Below are positions 23,825-37,389 of a DNA stretch of 64,000 nt, in pieces. The notes below the pieces were generated by a model that saw only the letters and a list, made by a program, of their open reading frames with translations, made no database searches and was not told the origin of the DNA. Each line of letters opens with the position of its first letter. The stretch's first letter is position 1. Origin of the DNA: Plectrocnemia conspersa (Eukaryota; Arthropoda; Insecta; Trichoptera; Polycentropodidae); NCBI GenBank assembly GCA_009617715.1, contig VTFK01000026.1, forward strand, positions 992,001 through 1,056,000, given 5' to 3'. A program made the translations under genes and the position numbers.

Positions 23825-24810
23825 ACAATTATTATAATTATATAATAATCACTAATTCTAATCCCTAGACACAATAGAGAATAAAAAACAATCGGGTCCA
23901 TATTGGATTAGAACCCAAATTTTTCAGTTCACTACTATATTATCAATTACTCTTAAAAAGCGTGACGTATTTTGCTTATCAGAAAAATCATAGTTTTTTT
24001 TTTTATAAATATTGGTATGTACACCAGGCCGGTACGGTGAGATATATTCTCTTTCGCTCGCTCGCGTGTTAAGTAGCGAGAGTGAGTGAGAGATAAGGGC
24101 GTGTGTTACATGCATTCCTCACGCCCACTTCTTCTCACTCACACTGAAAGGGAATGTATCTCACCGTACGCGCCTGATGTACAATATGTGTATAAAAAAA
24201 AGCATACATATTTATTTATTAAAATAATATTAAAAGAGCATTATTTATAAAAAAACTACAAAAAAAAAACAATTTCAATTATATGAATACAAAACAGAAA
24301 GTATAAAATTATGTTATGAAAATAAAAATACATATTTTATTTTTCATAGGCAAAATAAATTTTAAGAAATACCAAAAATTTAGGGACGAATCAGATGGTG
24401 AATATTCCTGCCGTTGAGAATACTCACCCGCTTTCCATTGATCTAAATTTTAAATTCATTTCGTCGACATTTACATTTATTATTTTTTACCAAAGAGAAA
24501 TATGCTTATGGTTTATTATTTGTTTGTTTAATTCTTCTTTGATTGTCAACGTCATATTAATAAACTCCTCATCAGTATTTTCTGCATTAATTATTTCAGT
24601 AATTGATTTCTTACTATATAAATTAAAAGATGTTTTTCAAATATATATTTTTAAAGCAATATAGATATTGAAAATAAGCTTTTGTGAAAAAATGATTTAA
24701 AGTAATAAGTTGCTTATTTTTTTTTGAGGTTGATACAGTTGTGTTGATTTTAGGTGAAAAAAACTATCTTAACACGGAATACCTAGTTACTACTGTGTAT
24801 ATCAGTTATT
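23825..24810 (-). repeat. repeat family R1, copy 2, with an internal palindrome
   Basis: This is the uninterrupted counterpart of the 11.7-13.5 kb copy. Here the GTACGGTGAGATA box at 24032 is mirrored by TATCTCACCGTAC ending at 24169, giving an imperfect palindrome of about 180 bp (24010-24190) built from CTCACTC/GAGTGAG arms. Copy 1 has only the left half, so either copy 2 gained an inverted duplication or copy 1 lost one. There is no coding capacity. Confidence 0.65.
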
Positions 24811-27800
24811 GCACTTTCTGTATCTTTTAATGTATTAACTAAATTTCAAATCATCAATCAGTCTGAGTTGTATGAGTCGTTTGTATTATAAGAAAACCAG
24901 TTTGAAATACTTGAACTTTAGAACTGGTAGTCTAATAAATCTCTATTAAATATTACATAATCAATAAAATGCGATATTTTTCCATAAAAATATATTTTTT
25001 GTCATTGGTAATAACTAGTTTTTTCTTATATAAATTATTGTTTATATTATGAAATGTTTTAAACAAAAAGTAACGTTTATTCCATTCAACCTCAGAACTC
25101 GTAGACCAAGTTATGTTTCATATATGCGATTCTTTATAAAGAGACGGAGACGAACGAGAGCAATACTGGTATTAACTGTTTTGTAGAACACAATGAAGAT
25201 ATTTTATAAAATGTAAATGTTTTATGTTTTATTTATATAAAATGAGTATGTTAGGATCTGGTCTCGCTCCAACGAAAACACAAACAAACTATTTGTGTTG
25301 GATGATATACTATGTGTGTTTTTATGTGCCGTTGCATGTATTAGATGTTCTGATTTTTATCATCGATACATCTGACAGGAAGTTAGACGAAAAACTTGTA
25401 TTAAAATCGCAATGCACCTGCCTTGCAAGGTGGTTGGGTATCCACAAAAAATGCAATAAAATTATATCGCAATATATTTTTCTTCCTAATTTACATATTC
25501 GAAATAACTATTATTCGGTGTAGCGCAGCTTTCGATTTGCCCAGGTGTTTCTAAGCGCGTTGCATCAATTTAATTATCGCCGGGTTGGAATTGTTCCGTT
25601 CAATTTATCGAGCTTATTGAGAGTTCTGTTCCCATGGCCGACCGGGGTTCCCAGATTTGCATTTTTCTCGGAAACAATGTTAGGAAACGCGTCCGTCTTG
25701 ATATATTTAAATCATATGCAAACTTTATTGTGCAAGGGAGATGCGCTTCCTCCCGAGCACCGGTCTGGACCAGTCTTGACCACCCTAGGGACGCCGTTCG
25801 CTTCCTTTCACATCGTTCGTTCCCACAAAAATGTTTTATACGCAAATTATCCAACAAGACAATACGTTCGCGAATTTATTTTTCATAACCTCAATTATCT
25901 CCGAAACTTTCCTTTAGGTTTAGCGCAATAAAGAGCAAAACACACACACGCAAGACCTAAAGAAAAAGAACGTAACAGTCGTTCGGGGGGCGATATTTAT
26001 TTCTTTCGCTGAGAAATATTTTTTATTGCGCGAAAGGGCTGACGGTCAAGCGGCTCGGGCTTGCGTTTACACTTTGAATTATAGCTACTTTCTTAGCCTT
26101 GTTTCCGCCATTTCTTCTCCATACCGTGTTAACCTTTTGTTATTCATTTTTTTATATAATATCGCTCCTTACTTTATCGTTTGTATTACTCATACTTTCA
26201 TACCTGAAAAAAGCTTTCCCCTAGATCGACGAGGGCCTTATTCACGTCCATTGTTTAAGATTGACTCGCGTTTAAAAATAATATGCATGCATATAAAATT
26301 TTATATGAATGATTTTTTGTGTGTACGTAATATTTGTTGTACATATTATACACATCCGATTCGGTGTTATTCACAGTAATGGGTTTTTTCTCATTGTTTA
26401 TATTATTTTCGTGTGAAATGCTACTATGTGCCGTTCTCTGGGAATCGTTTTGTACATGAAAGATAGCCATAAAATTTTTGTAAAATTCAAACATGCATGA
26501 ACGATGGTACCCGTGGAAAATTGGAGTAATTCAATTTTTGTAAAATTCAAACATGCATGAGTTGCTATGTGAAAACGTGACGGCCGTGTCACGCTCCCGG
26601 ATTAATTTACTGTTTTTTCCAGGAATCCATGCCGTATCTTCTTCCATTTATTTATTCTATATATATATATTTATTAATTTAGCTTAACACTTTCACCGAT
26701 ACAATAAATTGAAAATTCGTCTACGAACAGATTTATTGAACACATTTTCACATTTCTTACTCTTGGTTAATTAAACGGACTGTTTTTCGTGTTTTTAACC
26801 GGTGTGTTTTTAACGTTGCGATTTGTGTCACTCGAGCGCTTTGTGGGCGTCCCCGAGGACAGCATAGTTCTCTCCTCTTGAATTATGTCGCTGATGAGCC
26901 GAAACTACGACAACACATACGTTTAAAATAGACCAACGTTCCATATTTACTGTTTTGAACGGCATCAGATGAAAAATTTGCTGACCCGACTATCCGAGAA
27001 TATCACGTCGCATTTTCTTAAAGCGCTGCAAGAAAATCACATTGTTTCCAAACATATTTTATATACAATAAATATTTTAGTTATTCATGCATCGCATGCC
27101 AGTCGGCCAGTATTGATTGTTTGCACGTGAAGTGTTTTCTTTGTTTTAAAATTCAACGTGTGTTTGTTTAACCTTCGGCGTTGCAAGAGCAAAATTCAAT
27201 AGCGACGTCGCCGTACAGTCTGACAAACAATCGCTTATGGACACTTCGTTTTGCTACACCCGTGTTTTCCCCGATTTATGTTTCTCGAACGTCGGCGAAA
27301 TTCGTTTTTGCGCAAATAGACTGAAAAAATCGACTACAAGACGGAACATTAAACTGCGACGCGTCTGCAGTTCGCCGCTTGAAACTGCAGATTACTTCGT
27401 TATGGTATTGACCATTACTTATCGAAACGTATGCAAATTACAATAGAATTTCTAGTTCACTCCGTGAATCGTCAGCATATACATATGTACATATATAACG
27501 CATGTGAATCTATATATTTACATATTATAATATATTCTCAAATTGCTTAGATGTTGACTTAAATAAAAGGTTTGAAAAACAATGGTTTGACATGTGTTTA
27601 CGATACAAAACGCCCGCTTTGACGTCACTTCGTATTTACGTTCGTCCACATTCGAATTTCGATGATATAATATGTAAGATAAAGATAAAAATACTACCTG
27701 ATACCATCAATATTATAATCCATCTTAATTTTATAATTTGATAATATTTAATATTAATATTATTATTTGTAGATAATGCTAAATTGACATTTTAAAAATT

Positions 27801-28079
27801 ATTTATGTATTTTTATTGTAAATTAGCGTTAGCCCAATGCGTTACAGCAAAGTAAACACAATAAAAAACTACTAAATAAGTAATTGGACACCATACTGAA
27901 ATCAGTGACTATTTTATTAATTATAAACTATTATTACAGCTCAAGACCTAGCTCGTTTTTATTTTCAAGCTGAGAAACAAGAAGAATTTAGAAAAATTAA
28001 ACTAAATTTGTGATGATCGATCGGAATTATTTATTATATAAAATAATTAATAATACACGATTCTGTATGGAATTCGAAA
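24811..28079. other. non-coding DNA with GC-richer islands and a local duplication
   Basis: The section 25540-26060 is GC-richer with overlapping open frames (the longest 128 codons, + strand) that resemble no protein I know. The section 26790-27450 is likewise moderately GC-rich. An exact 28-bp sequence is duplicated at 26473 and 26533. A short antisense relic of the R5 3' part (GCCCAATGCGTTACAG) lies at 27834. The rest is AT-rich. Confidence 0.4.
26473..26560 (+). repeat. exact 28-bp direct repeat, 60-bp period
   Basis: Positions 26473-26500 and 26533-26560 are identical (ending AAAATTCAAACATGCATGA), separated by 32 bp of different sequence. The identity suggests a recent local duplication or a constrained site. 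Confidence 0.85.
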
Positions 28080-28745
28080 CCAGGTATTTCAGTTCTCTCT
28101 TTATTTCTCGACGTTTTCTATTTCTCAAGAAATGAAAATTTTTATTTTCACATCTCAATTTTCTCGAAAATTCTCGAGAAAAATTTAACAAATTGAAAAA
28201 ATATATGTAATATACAGTATGTGATTATAATAATACAGTAAATTATTGTAGATATATTTATATATGTAAAATATATTTTCTGATATATTATTTTTGCAAT
28301 ATTTTTTGCAAATTAATGCTTATTATTTTTTATTGTTTTAGAAATTTTAGTAAAAAAAACTCTGTGGAAAGCCCCATAGATTTTTACAATTTGTCGATTC
28401 TCACGCGGAGCGATTTTTCTTATCTGATTATTAATGTAATTCTTAAATTACCAAAGCAAATATAAAGCTGAAAAGAGCCATCTTACTGCCATTTAAATAC
28501 TTCAGTTTTTTTTTTATTAAAACTTCCAAGAAAGCATGCATATTTACAAACATATGGCACGGACCCACCTTTTCTTATGCATCGTTTGTAAAACATTTAA
28601 AAATATTCATACAAATTAAATTTTTACCAAAAAAAGGCGCTATAAAAATTCTTGAGATATCAGCAAATTTAAAAAAAATGAAAATTCTCGATTCGGCATT
28701 TTTCTCGAGAAATTCACGAGAAGAAATATTAGTCATAGACTTTGG
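28080..28745 (-). mobile_element. R2 family element with CTCGAGAA-rich inverted ends (copy 2)
   Basis: This is the fullest R2 copy. Left-end sequence TTTCTCGAAAATTCTCGAGA at about 28152 is mirrored near 28690-28725 by TTTTTCTCGAGAAATTCACG and 'attctcgattcgg', suggesting terminal or subterminal inverted repeats of a non-autonomous DNA transposon. The body (28360-28640), read on the minus strand, matches the copies at 19.2 and 51.3 kb. No open frame. Confidence 0.6.
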
Positions 28746-30729
28746 TGTATACCACTGATATATCGTGCTAGTATAAATGAATATTCTATTGATGCATCTT
28801 AATTTTATGTTTCGAACGCTGTATGCATTGTAATTTGACTTAACACTATTGTTAATTAAATTTAAAAATATAGCTTTGATTATAATAATCCGATATTTGC
28901 TTTAATAATTCTCAAAAAGCATCATGCGGCAATTATTAAATAAAACCGAACTTTATCCTTTGTGTTTGTGTTTTTTTAATATTTTGTGAATTCAGTGTCA
29001 TTTTGGCAAAAATGCTCATCGGGCGCCTGTAACATCTGCGCTTAATAATCCCAAGCACTGGCATGAGGCCCGTTTTTAGACTATATTGCAGCTTATTTTG
29101 CGAGGGCGAAACGATCGTTAAATATTTACTCGTTTCGCGATGGAGATTCTTAAAAAAACATCTTCGTCTCGATTCACAGCATCTTTTGGCATCTGCAGCG
29201 TCTATTGTAGAATGCAGACAGACTCTATGTCCAGCCGCTGACCGGTTTCGCGCCGAGGGGTGGTTTTCTCCCTATTTTTTATGAGTCTGATGAAAGGAAC
29301 AAGCTGGACCATGTGAAATGTTCTATGAATTTGATTATTTAGTCAGCAGTTGCGATTGATACGTTGCCATCGAAGGACCTATTTCTCTATCATCTCAAAA
29401 CCATTTTTTTTTCTTTTTTTTTTAATATTAATAATTATATTTTACACTTATTATTTTTAAGCATATTTTTTTCTATATTTTTAGGAGTGCTAATTACCTC
29501 ACAGTTGAACTAAAAATTGTTGTGTAAAAGTGAATATTATATTATAAACGTGATTATGTGATGTTTTGCTAAAACTTTTGGATAACTCTCGAGTGTTTCG
29601 CTAATCGTTGATAAAGTGTACCCTTGCATTATAAAGGTATGTATAATTTAAAATTTCATATCGTATTTATCACAAGTGAGTCGTTAAAGCTCTTGGCTTT
29701 ATAGGCCGTAAAGTTGAATCATAATTAACCCGACATTGTCTAGTGGGTTCGAGTGAATCATAATTTAACGTAAATATTTACTGGAAACTTGCCATTCACT
29801 AAAAAATATTTTAATTTCTATTAACGTCAAGCCATATATATGTAGTATATAGACGGACGTTTCGGTAATAATTTTATAAAAAAATGGCTTTGAAACCATG
29901 ACCGTGAATGATTCTTGATAATGGCGTCTGTTGTTCCGAAATCGATACAAAAGTACCATGTATAGCATTTTTTATGAATAGAATGTAAATAAAAAAAACA
30001 GACGGGAATTAATAATACATTTTATACTAACAGGGTAAAATTTGCATACAATCATTGCATCACATTTTGGCTGCATTTCATTAATAAATCAACATAAAAT
30101 GAATAATTATCGAATGCGTTTGGCCATTTTTGTTTTTACGACCAATTATTTGTTGATTTTTTTTAAAATAAATAGCCACTGTGTAAATTCAACCTTGAAA
30201 CATAATAGAAATTATACAATCAAATTTAATCGTTAAAAATATATGCAGAATAAACCACAAGAACAGATAAAGTTTTTTATAATATTATATATTGACGAGT
30301 TCAGAATGAGAGTTTAATCGTAGCATTATTAATCATAGATCATACTTAAATGGCAAGTGTTTTATTCACACCTTAGGTCATTTACACCATACATAGATCA
30401 AAAAGTTCATTTGTGGGGTCATCTGTATTCAACCGTAAACTTTAAAGTTCAAATGTTATTTTCACAGTAAGTTTTATATTTAGTTATCTTACAACCCGTT
30501 TTAAAATGCCCTAACACTTCACCCTTTATATACCTGTTTATTCTTATGTTGTTACTATATGTTCTTTACTTTCTCGTGAGTCCGTTGATCTCTTGATACA
30601 CCAACATAGTTTTTCATAAATAAATATATTACTTACTAATAATCTTCACAACTTTCCCATAATCATATGATTCTAGCCCATATTTTACAATATCTTAAAT
30701 CTCTCATATAATATATACCTTTGAATAAC
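28746..30729. other. AT-rich DNA with a small GC-richer island at 29020-29300
   Basis: The island has an unrecognised + frame from 29063. The remainder is AT-rich without features that I can support. Confidence 0.4.
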
Positions 30730-31800
30730 AATGAAACACATTGATGAATGTCGTATTTTTTAATAAAACAAAAATTACCTTCAAATTTTTTTTTTATTTC
30801 AATGATTCAAAATATATTTTTTTTTCTAAAGCTTTTTCTAAACCTTCTTACACTTTTTGCTCAAATTTTTAAAAGGACAATTTAAATGTGCGTTAAAATA
30901 AATACTTTGTTCCAAAAAGTGAATTGTTTGTGCATTACAATAATAAAAATGAGCAATAAATAAATATATTTATTTGTGTATTTTCAGTGAAAAATATTAA
31001 ATTAAGCAATATTTTATTTGTAGTATTCACTAAAACGAATTATTTGTGCATTAAATGTTAAAAACGAGTATTAAAGATAACTAAATGAATTTTCTTTGGG
31101 TTAAGTTTGGATTTGAACAGAAAATAACCGTTTCGCAACTCTTACAGTGATAATAAATTTTTAATAGTATAAATATTTCAATAACTATTTTAATCTTTTA
31201 ATACTTTTATTGCTATCATGTTGTAACAAATATTATAGCACAAAAGAGTATTTTTCATTTTTAATATGAGGTAATCTTAAAATGAATGTCGTATTTTTAA
31301 ATAAATTAAAAAATCACCTTTAAATGTTTATTTTCATTTTAATGATTCAAAATATAATTTTCCTCAAAAGATATAACATTCTGCCACTTTTTTTGGTCAA
31401 TTTTTTAAAAGGGAAATTTAAATGTGCATGAAAATAAATACTTTGTTCCATAAAATAATTGTTTGTGCATTACAATCATAAAAATGAGCATTTAATACAT
31501 ATATTTATGTATGTTTGAATAGACAATATTAGCTTTAGCAACATTTTATTTGTAGTATTTACTAAAACGAATTATTTTTGCATTGAAATATTAAAAAATG
31601 AACGTTAAAAATAACTAAATTATTAAATTTCATGTTTGGGTTTGAGCAGCAAATGAAGGTTTCACAACCGTTACAGTGATACTATATTTTCAATAGTATA
31701 AATATTTTATTAAATAATGCTCATGTTTTAATATTTTAATGCACAAATGAATTGCCATCATGTTTTACCAAATACCACAAAAGAGTATTGCTGTACTTTT
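30730..31800. repeat. tandem duplication of a ~538-bp unit
   Basis: Blocks repeat with a 538-bp offset: GAATGTCGTATTTTT (30746 and 31284), 'aatgattcaaaatat', AAATACTTTGTTCCA, TTGTTTGTGCATTACAAT, 'atttgtagtatt.actaaaacgaatta' and 'acagtgat...aatagtataaatattt'. The copies differ at many positions, so the event is old. The CGTTTCGCAACTCTTACAGT block also recurs at 34.92 kb and, inverted, at 62.23 kb, linking the unit to the R3-associated repeats. Confidence 0.75.
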
Positions 31801-34479
31801 AAGATATCTCGTAAACCAATGACGCTACAAAGTGAAAGGTTGTTTGAAGCCCTTTAAGTACTAGTGAGTTTGTAGACGTCAGTGGCGTTACGTGATAAAA
31901 TCTTATATGTATAAAACATCAAAGGTGTTTTTATTTCAATTTAAATCGTTTTTTGGATCTTTTAACATATGCACATGCTCGCATTTTCTAATTAGCTCCT
32001 TAATGCTATCTAATCTATTTTATACGTCTTGAAGCAGACAAGAGTTATAAATAATACGTCGTCGTGCAGGTCGTATGCAATCTAAGCGCCGCGACGCCAC
32101 CTGCCGCCCGATTTTCCACCTGCCCCTGGGCGTCTACCATCCCATATTCCTACGAAATACCTTGCATATTATCAGCTTACATTTGAGTGAAAAACTTTAT
32201 TGTTTGATACATTTTATGTCGTACTACATAATTCACCCGCCGGCCAAACAATTGTTCCGTCTTGTATGTGTGTTTATATTTACGTTCGGTGTATACCGTT
32301 CGCTCCTCCTTTATTTTCCGACGACTCTATATTGCTCCTCGTCTAAGTCTATAAAGTTCTTCTGACACATATTGGATGCGTACGCGGGCCGTTAGCCGAT
32401 TTAACACCCTTATTTATACGCGTACGTGTGTGTATTTAAATTTTATGCACGCGTTAATGCTTTATTGCTCCTGTAGAAAAGTTTTTTTATGTTACACGCG
32501 AATCGCACGATATTTCGACCGGCGCCGGTTATTGTTTTAAAGCACACCATCAACTGCACTAAAATACGCTTTTATAATCTGTGCGTATCGTAAAAAAAAG
32601 TTGTTGCAAACATAATTTCCAGTTTTATGACATGCCAAAGTTACATACATACGCTCAGTTACGGCTTCGCATTGTTGTCGATGTCATTCGATTAAGTTTT
32701 ATTGTCGGGTGATATATTCGATAGCGCACTACGTTGTGTTAATCGAGCCTATTGAATGAAACAAACGACCGGTTTAAAAGCGTATGCATTATATCGGGAA
32801 GTTTTGTCTTCGCTGTGTATTTTTTATCTAGGAATTCGTGTACGTCTTCTATTTTCAAACCCACACTTGATGTAGATTGCATTAGCGCTTCTTCCCACAT
32901 CTAGGTGAATCCTACGCTTTATTTTGGGTCAGTTGGAAACGAGGAAAGATTTGGGATGAGTTCATACATCCTGATTAACTCGCTCCTTTGTTAGTTTTTA
33001 TTCGTTCATTACATTCTTGTTTAAATATAAATGCATTCGTACCACACATTAGTGATTAGGTATTAAATTATTTATTATTTAAAAATCACCAACAACAAAA
33101 AAAGACAATTATATAACTAAATTTTTTTTTCTTCCTAGTAAAAAAAATGCATCAGTGATTATGACTTATAATACATAAACATTTTAGTCACCAATAATTT
33201 AAGAAAGGAATGAATTTTGTGAACCGATTCGTTGGCTGCATGTATCATAAAATGTGTGACTTTTTCACCCGGCTGTGTTGCGATTTTGCGTCGTTGCAAA
33301 ACATAATGATATCAACATAAGCACTTCGCCTCCAATAGTGTGTAATATATAATATAAATTGCGGAATTCGTGAGGCACGTAGCAGTTGGCCGTATCACGG
33401 ATTATACGAGTAAAAAGCGATTGTCTTCCGCCTCATGAATCGAGTGGCAACATCTCTCGGCGAAGAGGAGAGAATACTTTCACGCCGCGCGAGCTGGGGG
33501 TATACTATACTCTCTCAGTCCTTAAAACTTACACAACCGAAGTTGCTTCCTGGGGATTTATTGCAACTGCCACCCGCCGCCCGCCCACAAACGCTCGGCT
33601 GGAACTTTGCCCCTTCGAACACCAACCACCCCCCGGCGCTCCCGTGGCAGACGATGCACCCCTTGTCTAATGCAATACGCGCGAGCGTTTCGCCTGCAAA
33701 TTGGTTTCCATTACTAAGCCGGCCCCAATAATAACGAAACGATCTTTTTCTATGTCCTTTCTTATGGTAAGTATCCTGGTCGTTGTCGTTCGCAACCTCA
33801 ACTGCCCGAGAGCACTGGAAGTGGAAACCCGTGTCCATCTTAACTTAACAGAAAAATCAGAGCACTTTAGATATAGCTGTATATGAATCAACAACTAAAT
33901 CAGCTGTACTAACTTTGCTCTAATGTATTGACATACACTAATGAAAAGTGATTAGTTTAATTTTGTTTACATGATTGATCCTCAACGTAAATGGACTACT
34001 AAATTATTCTGTTCAACATACACATACATTACTATTATTGAAATGTATGTATTATACTTCACTTTTTAGCTTCTGTATATGTATTATTCATAATCAATTA
34101 AATTTGAGTAATATATTTTTTTAATACATGTTTAAAAATATAGTTGTATTTTTACGAGTGAATAGTGTGAGATTATGAGCGTTAATGATATATATTTTAT
34201 TTTGCATTTCGTCTTCTTTGCTTCTATGTTTGAAGTATACCGCAAAAGGATTCGAGGTTTTCTAATGAAACTCTCCATAACATAAACTTCCAGATTTCAT
34301 AGTTAACTTTATAAGCTAGCTGCGATTCGTTTAAAGATCTATATTATCAGTATCCTAATGGACCATATGCAATGGAAAGTTATATGATAACCTCTAAAAC
34401 AAAGGAAACTCCCATATCAACAATTTAGTAAAGAAAAAAGGAGTCATAATTTTGATTTAAAATATCTATTTTACGTTAT
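31801..34479. other. non-coding DNA with GC-richer islands
   Basis: A CAGTGGCGTTACG block at 31880 resembles a common insect transposon terminus, but no partner end was found. The sections 32060-32800 and 33360-33860 are GC-richer; the latter has overlapping frames of about 95-107 codons on both strands with no recognisable similarity. They may be regulatory or part of unannotated 5' exons. Confidence 0.4.
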
Positions 34480-35050
34480 GTATATGTTACAGTGAAAATA
34501 TATCTTTACATTCATTTCAGTGAAAATTATTTCGAAATACATTTTCAACAGTAGATACATATTTCTACAATTGAAAATATTATTTATCAAGCAGATTCTA
34601 GTGAAATTATATGCTGCTTTAAGCTATCATTTGACAGGTGTAAAAAGTGTCAGAAAATTGATGTAAATGATGATCTTTAATTGACTGTTGTGAACACCAC
34701 TTATTAAATGCTGTTAATACCAAAATGTTTCGAACGTACGCAGGGCCGGCCCTAGCTTATTTAGCATCCCAGGCAATAACTAAATTGCTTTTTCACCCAC
34801 CCACATATTATGTTTATAACATGATCTTATATTCAGGGGTACCCAAATGTTATGCCAGTACGGTACCGAAATTTTATGTAATTAAGAATTAACTTAATAA
34901 AAGTTTAAAAATGATCGTTTCGCAACTGTTACATTAAGTTTAAGAAACATTGGTGCCTCTTAGTTAAATTATATTTTCGCTAGTAGAAATATATATCTAT
35001 TTACCCGTTGAAATGTATTCGGATATGATTTCATTGAAACATGTTTAAAT
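34480..35050. repeat. R3-related repeat fragments and a CAGGGCCGGCC terminus
   Basis: Pieces at 34490-34620 ('acagtgaaaatatat', 'tacattttcaacagtagata', 'gcagattctagtgaaattatatg') match blocks of R3 at 7.7 kb and 62.0 kb. CAGGGCCGGCCCTAG at 34741 looks like a hAT terminus, but no partner terminus or target duplication is visible. From 34916 the CGTTTCGCAACTGTTACA block recurs. Confidence 0.5.
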
Positions 35051-35189
35051 CTATAAATCTCAGACAGAATAAACTGTGTAAATTTCATGACACCAGAGCT
35101 CACCGTGCGAGAGTTTTTGCTGCTTCAGCAAAAACAACTTCTATCTCAGAAGAATTTTCTGGAATCTGGCGTGGCACGTGTTAAGTCTT
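35051..35189. other. short non-coding spacer
   Basis: Nothing recognised. Confidence 0.4.
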
Positions 35190-35840
35190 TCATTTATGTG
35201 TTTGCCTCTATTATATAACCTTTTAATTATGCCACCCCGCGATGATTTAGCGGGCGGCGGAAGTATAAAAGCGCGCCACAGACCGTGGTAGACTAGAAGA
35301 GCACTAATTGGTATGAAAAAAGGCGCATTTGCGCGACTCGAAACACACAACGTCAAACGATTCATAATGCATCGTGCAAGGAGCGTAACTTGGAACCGAA
35401 ACCGGTTCTTCTGTCCGGCGTTGCTCGCGGTCAGTATTCGGCTCTTTGGATGCGGCGGGATTTCGCGAGCCGAATGGCAAAAACTGATCTAGAATCGATC
35501 CGACCGACCGCAAGCTTGGTACATTGCGAACTTTCACTCGAAGCCGCCGAGCGTCCTCTTCTTCTATCGATCGATCGTCGTGACCGGTTAGTACGCTGAA
35601 TAATTCATCCGTCTGATGCTAGTCGTGTGTGCTTGTGTGCGTCGTGCATGTGTTCGCTGAAGAACTTATTAGATAGGCGTGCCATGATGATGATACCGGC
35701 TCAGCCTAGTGCCCGAAATGCGACGATTATAGTGTTTGCAGAACACGTGGATGGAACCTTACTGGTTAATGTAAAAGCTCGTTCACTATTTAATTTCATA
35801 GAGTGGTACAGAATGCTTAATTTCAATGTGCATTAGAGTT
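35190..35840 (+). promoter_or_regulatory. GC-rich island with TATA box, candidate alternative promoter
   Basis: TATAAAAG at 35264-35271 sits in a GC-rich setting (GGCGGAAG before, CGCGCC after), unlike the many incidental TATA strings in the AT-rich parts. A start near 35294-35300 would be expected from normal TATA spacing, but no good initiator is seen there. The following 350 bp are rich in CG and contain many purine/pyrimidine stretches typical of insect 5'UTRs. It lies upstream of mbl on the same strand, so it could be a distal mbl promoter; a separate non-coding transcript is equally possible. Confidence 0.35.
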
Positions 35841-37389
35841 GTGACATCACATTGCTTCTCCTTTATATTTTATTTTATAAACTTTTAGATGAGAAAAGCA
35901 TTGCTTAGTTTCGGTGGATTTTTAATAAAATTAACGCGCTACAACTGATATCATCACCTCGTTTCAGGCAAAGTTTGAATGTTAGTGTAAAGATTATATT
36001 AAAAACATTAGTGTTTATGTATCTCAAAATCGCCAAAAAAGTTAATCAGACGCCCGTGCAGACGTTAATGGAAACCTTGACTTGTGTGATACAGCATTTT
36101 TCTCTGTATGCTGAAAACGCCTATTGTTGCATATTTTAAATTTGCAACGCTCATGTTCTTAGAATGTCTGCCTTGCATAAACGAAGCGTTAAAATATTAA
36201 TGCCAGGCTCTTTGTGTTTGAGAAATTAGGTGCGAACTTGCAGCGCCGAAATGAGTACGCCAAGTATTTATTGCCTCGTTTGGTTCTTACCGATAACTCG
36301 TGCTAATCTTTTTCTAAGGAACTCCCGTCTATAGCCATGTTTTGCCGTTTTATTTGGAGGTATTTTATGTTTGGCTGTTCAAACCGAGCGTGGGCGCAGA
36401 ATGTCACAAGTCGTTCTTTCCGTCCGAATGCTGCTCAAAGGAAACCTGGAGCAGCCCGGTTGCTCGTATCCTTCGCGTGTCCTTGGACTCTGCAAAAGGA
36501 CGTTTGACTAGTTGCTGAATTCTGCGCGGATAGCCTTGACCGTCGTCCTGGTGCAAGCGACCCACGCCACCGCCCCCGCGCCTCCGCCTCCCGAGCCCGA
36601 CGGGCGATAAGCCATCCACAATGGCCAGGGAATTTGATCGGGCGATGGCGGACCAAATGCATTATATTCGCGCGTATCATACCCGGCCTTGACTCGCAGA
36701 CTCGTCTTTTTTACTTGTGCCTCTGTATGTGTGTGCATGAAAAAAAACAACGCCGACGATGGCATATCTGCCGAGTGACGTCGTCGCTTTTTCGCCTATT
36801 GTGCGACGAGGCGGCGTGGCGGCCTAAACCAGTGACCTAATGGCTGCCGGCCCGGCCCGCACATGATTGTTTCGACGAAGGTCACGTGGCTACGAAGCCA
36901 CGCTCCCGTGCGCGTGGCGTATGCAGCTGGACGCGGCGGAAAACGCAGCCTCGGGCGCCAAAATTCAACGGGCACGCTGGTGTTGCACATCCAGAACCTA
37001 AGCACTATAAAACTCATTTATTTACGCAGCAGATGCGGCTAATTATTAGTAACCGATCGTTCACACTACGACTTTCAAACTGGTATGAAGTTACTTTCCT
37101 GTTATCAGGGGGCAATTTTATTTAAAAAAAATATTTTCGATAACTTTTTTATACATTTCGGGTGGTATCTCAACTTTAACTTAGCGAATATTGGTTTTTA
37201 GGTTCTCAAATATTTCGGGTTTGTCGGCGTAGACACGACTCTTAGCGTAAAACCCTACAAAAAATCCAACGGCGTAAACTCTTTCACCGCGGATGGCTTC
37301 TATAGAGGTCATCAAGAAAATCTCCAGTACTCATTGAGCCTTATAATATGTTTTTATAGTATAATTTAAGGCTGTAAATTACTTGAATT
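35841..37389. other. non-coding DNA with GC-richer island 36230-37010
   Basis: The island has overlapping frames of 68-85 codons on both strands, all unrecognised and mutually exclusive, so they are best read as a by-product of composition. No clear promoter or splice motif could be supported. It may belong to the mbl upstream regulatory domain. Confidence 0.35.

Noticed and set aside
25545..25931. 128-codon + strand frame
   Set aside because: No recognisable domain, overlapped by open frames in other registers, and located in a compositional island. No splice or start context supports it.
33386..33894. Five mutually overlapping frames of 61-107 codons
   Set aside because: They exclude each other and none shows a domain or composition of a real protein; consistent with a GC-richer non-coding island.
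34741..34760. Complete hAT element starting CAGGGCCGGCC
   Set aside because: No opposite terminus or 8-bp duplication was found nearby; only noted as a possible fragment.
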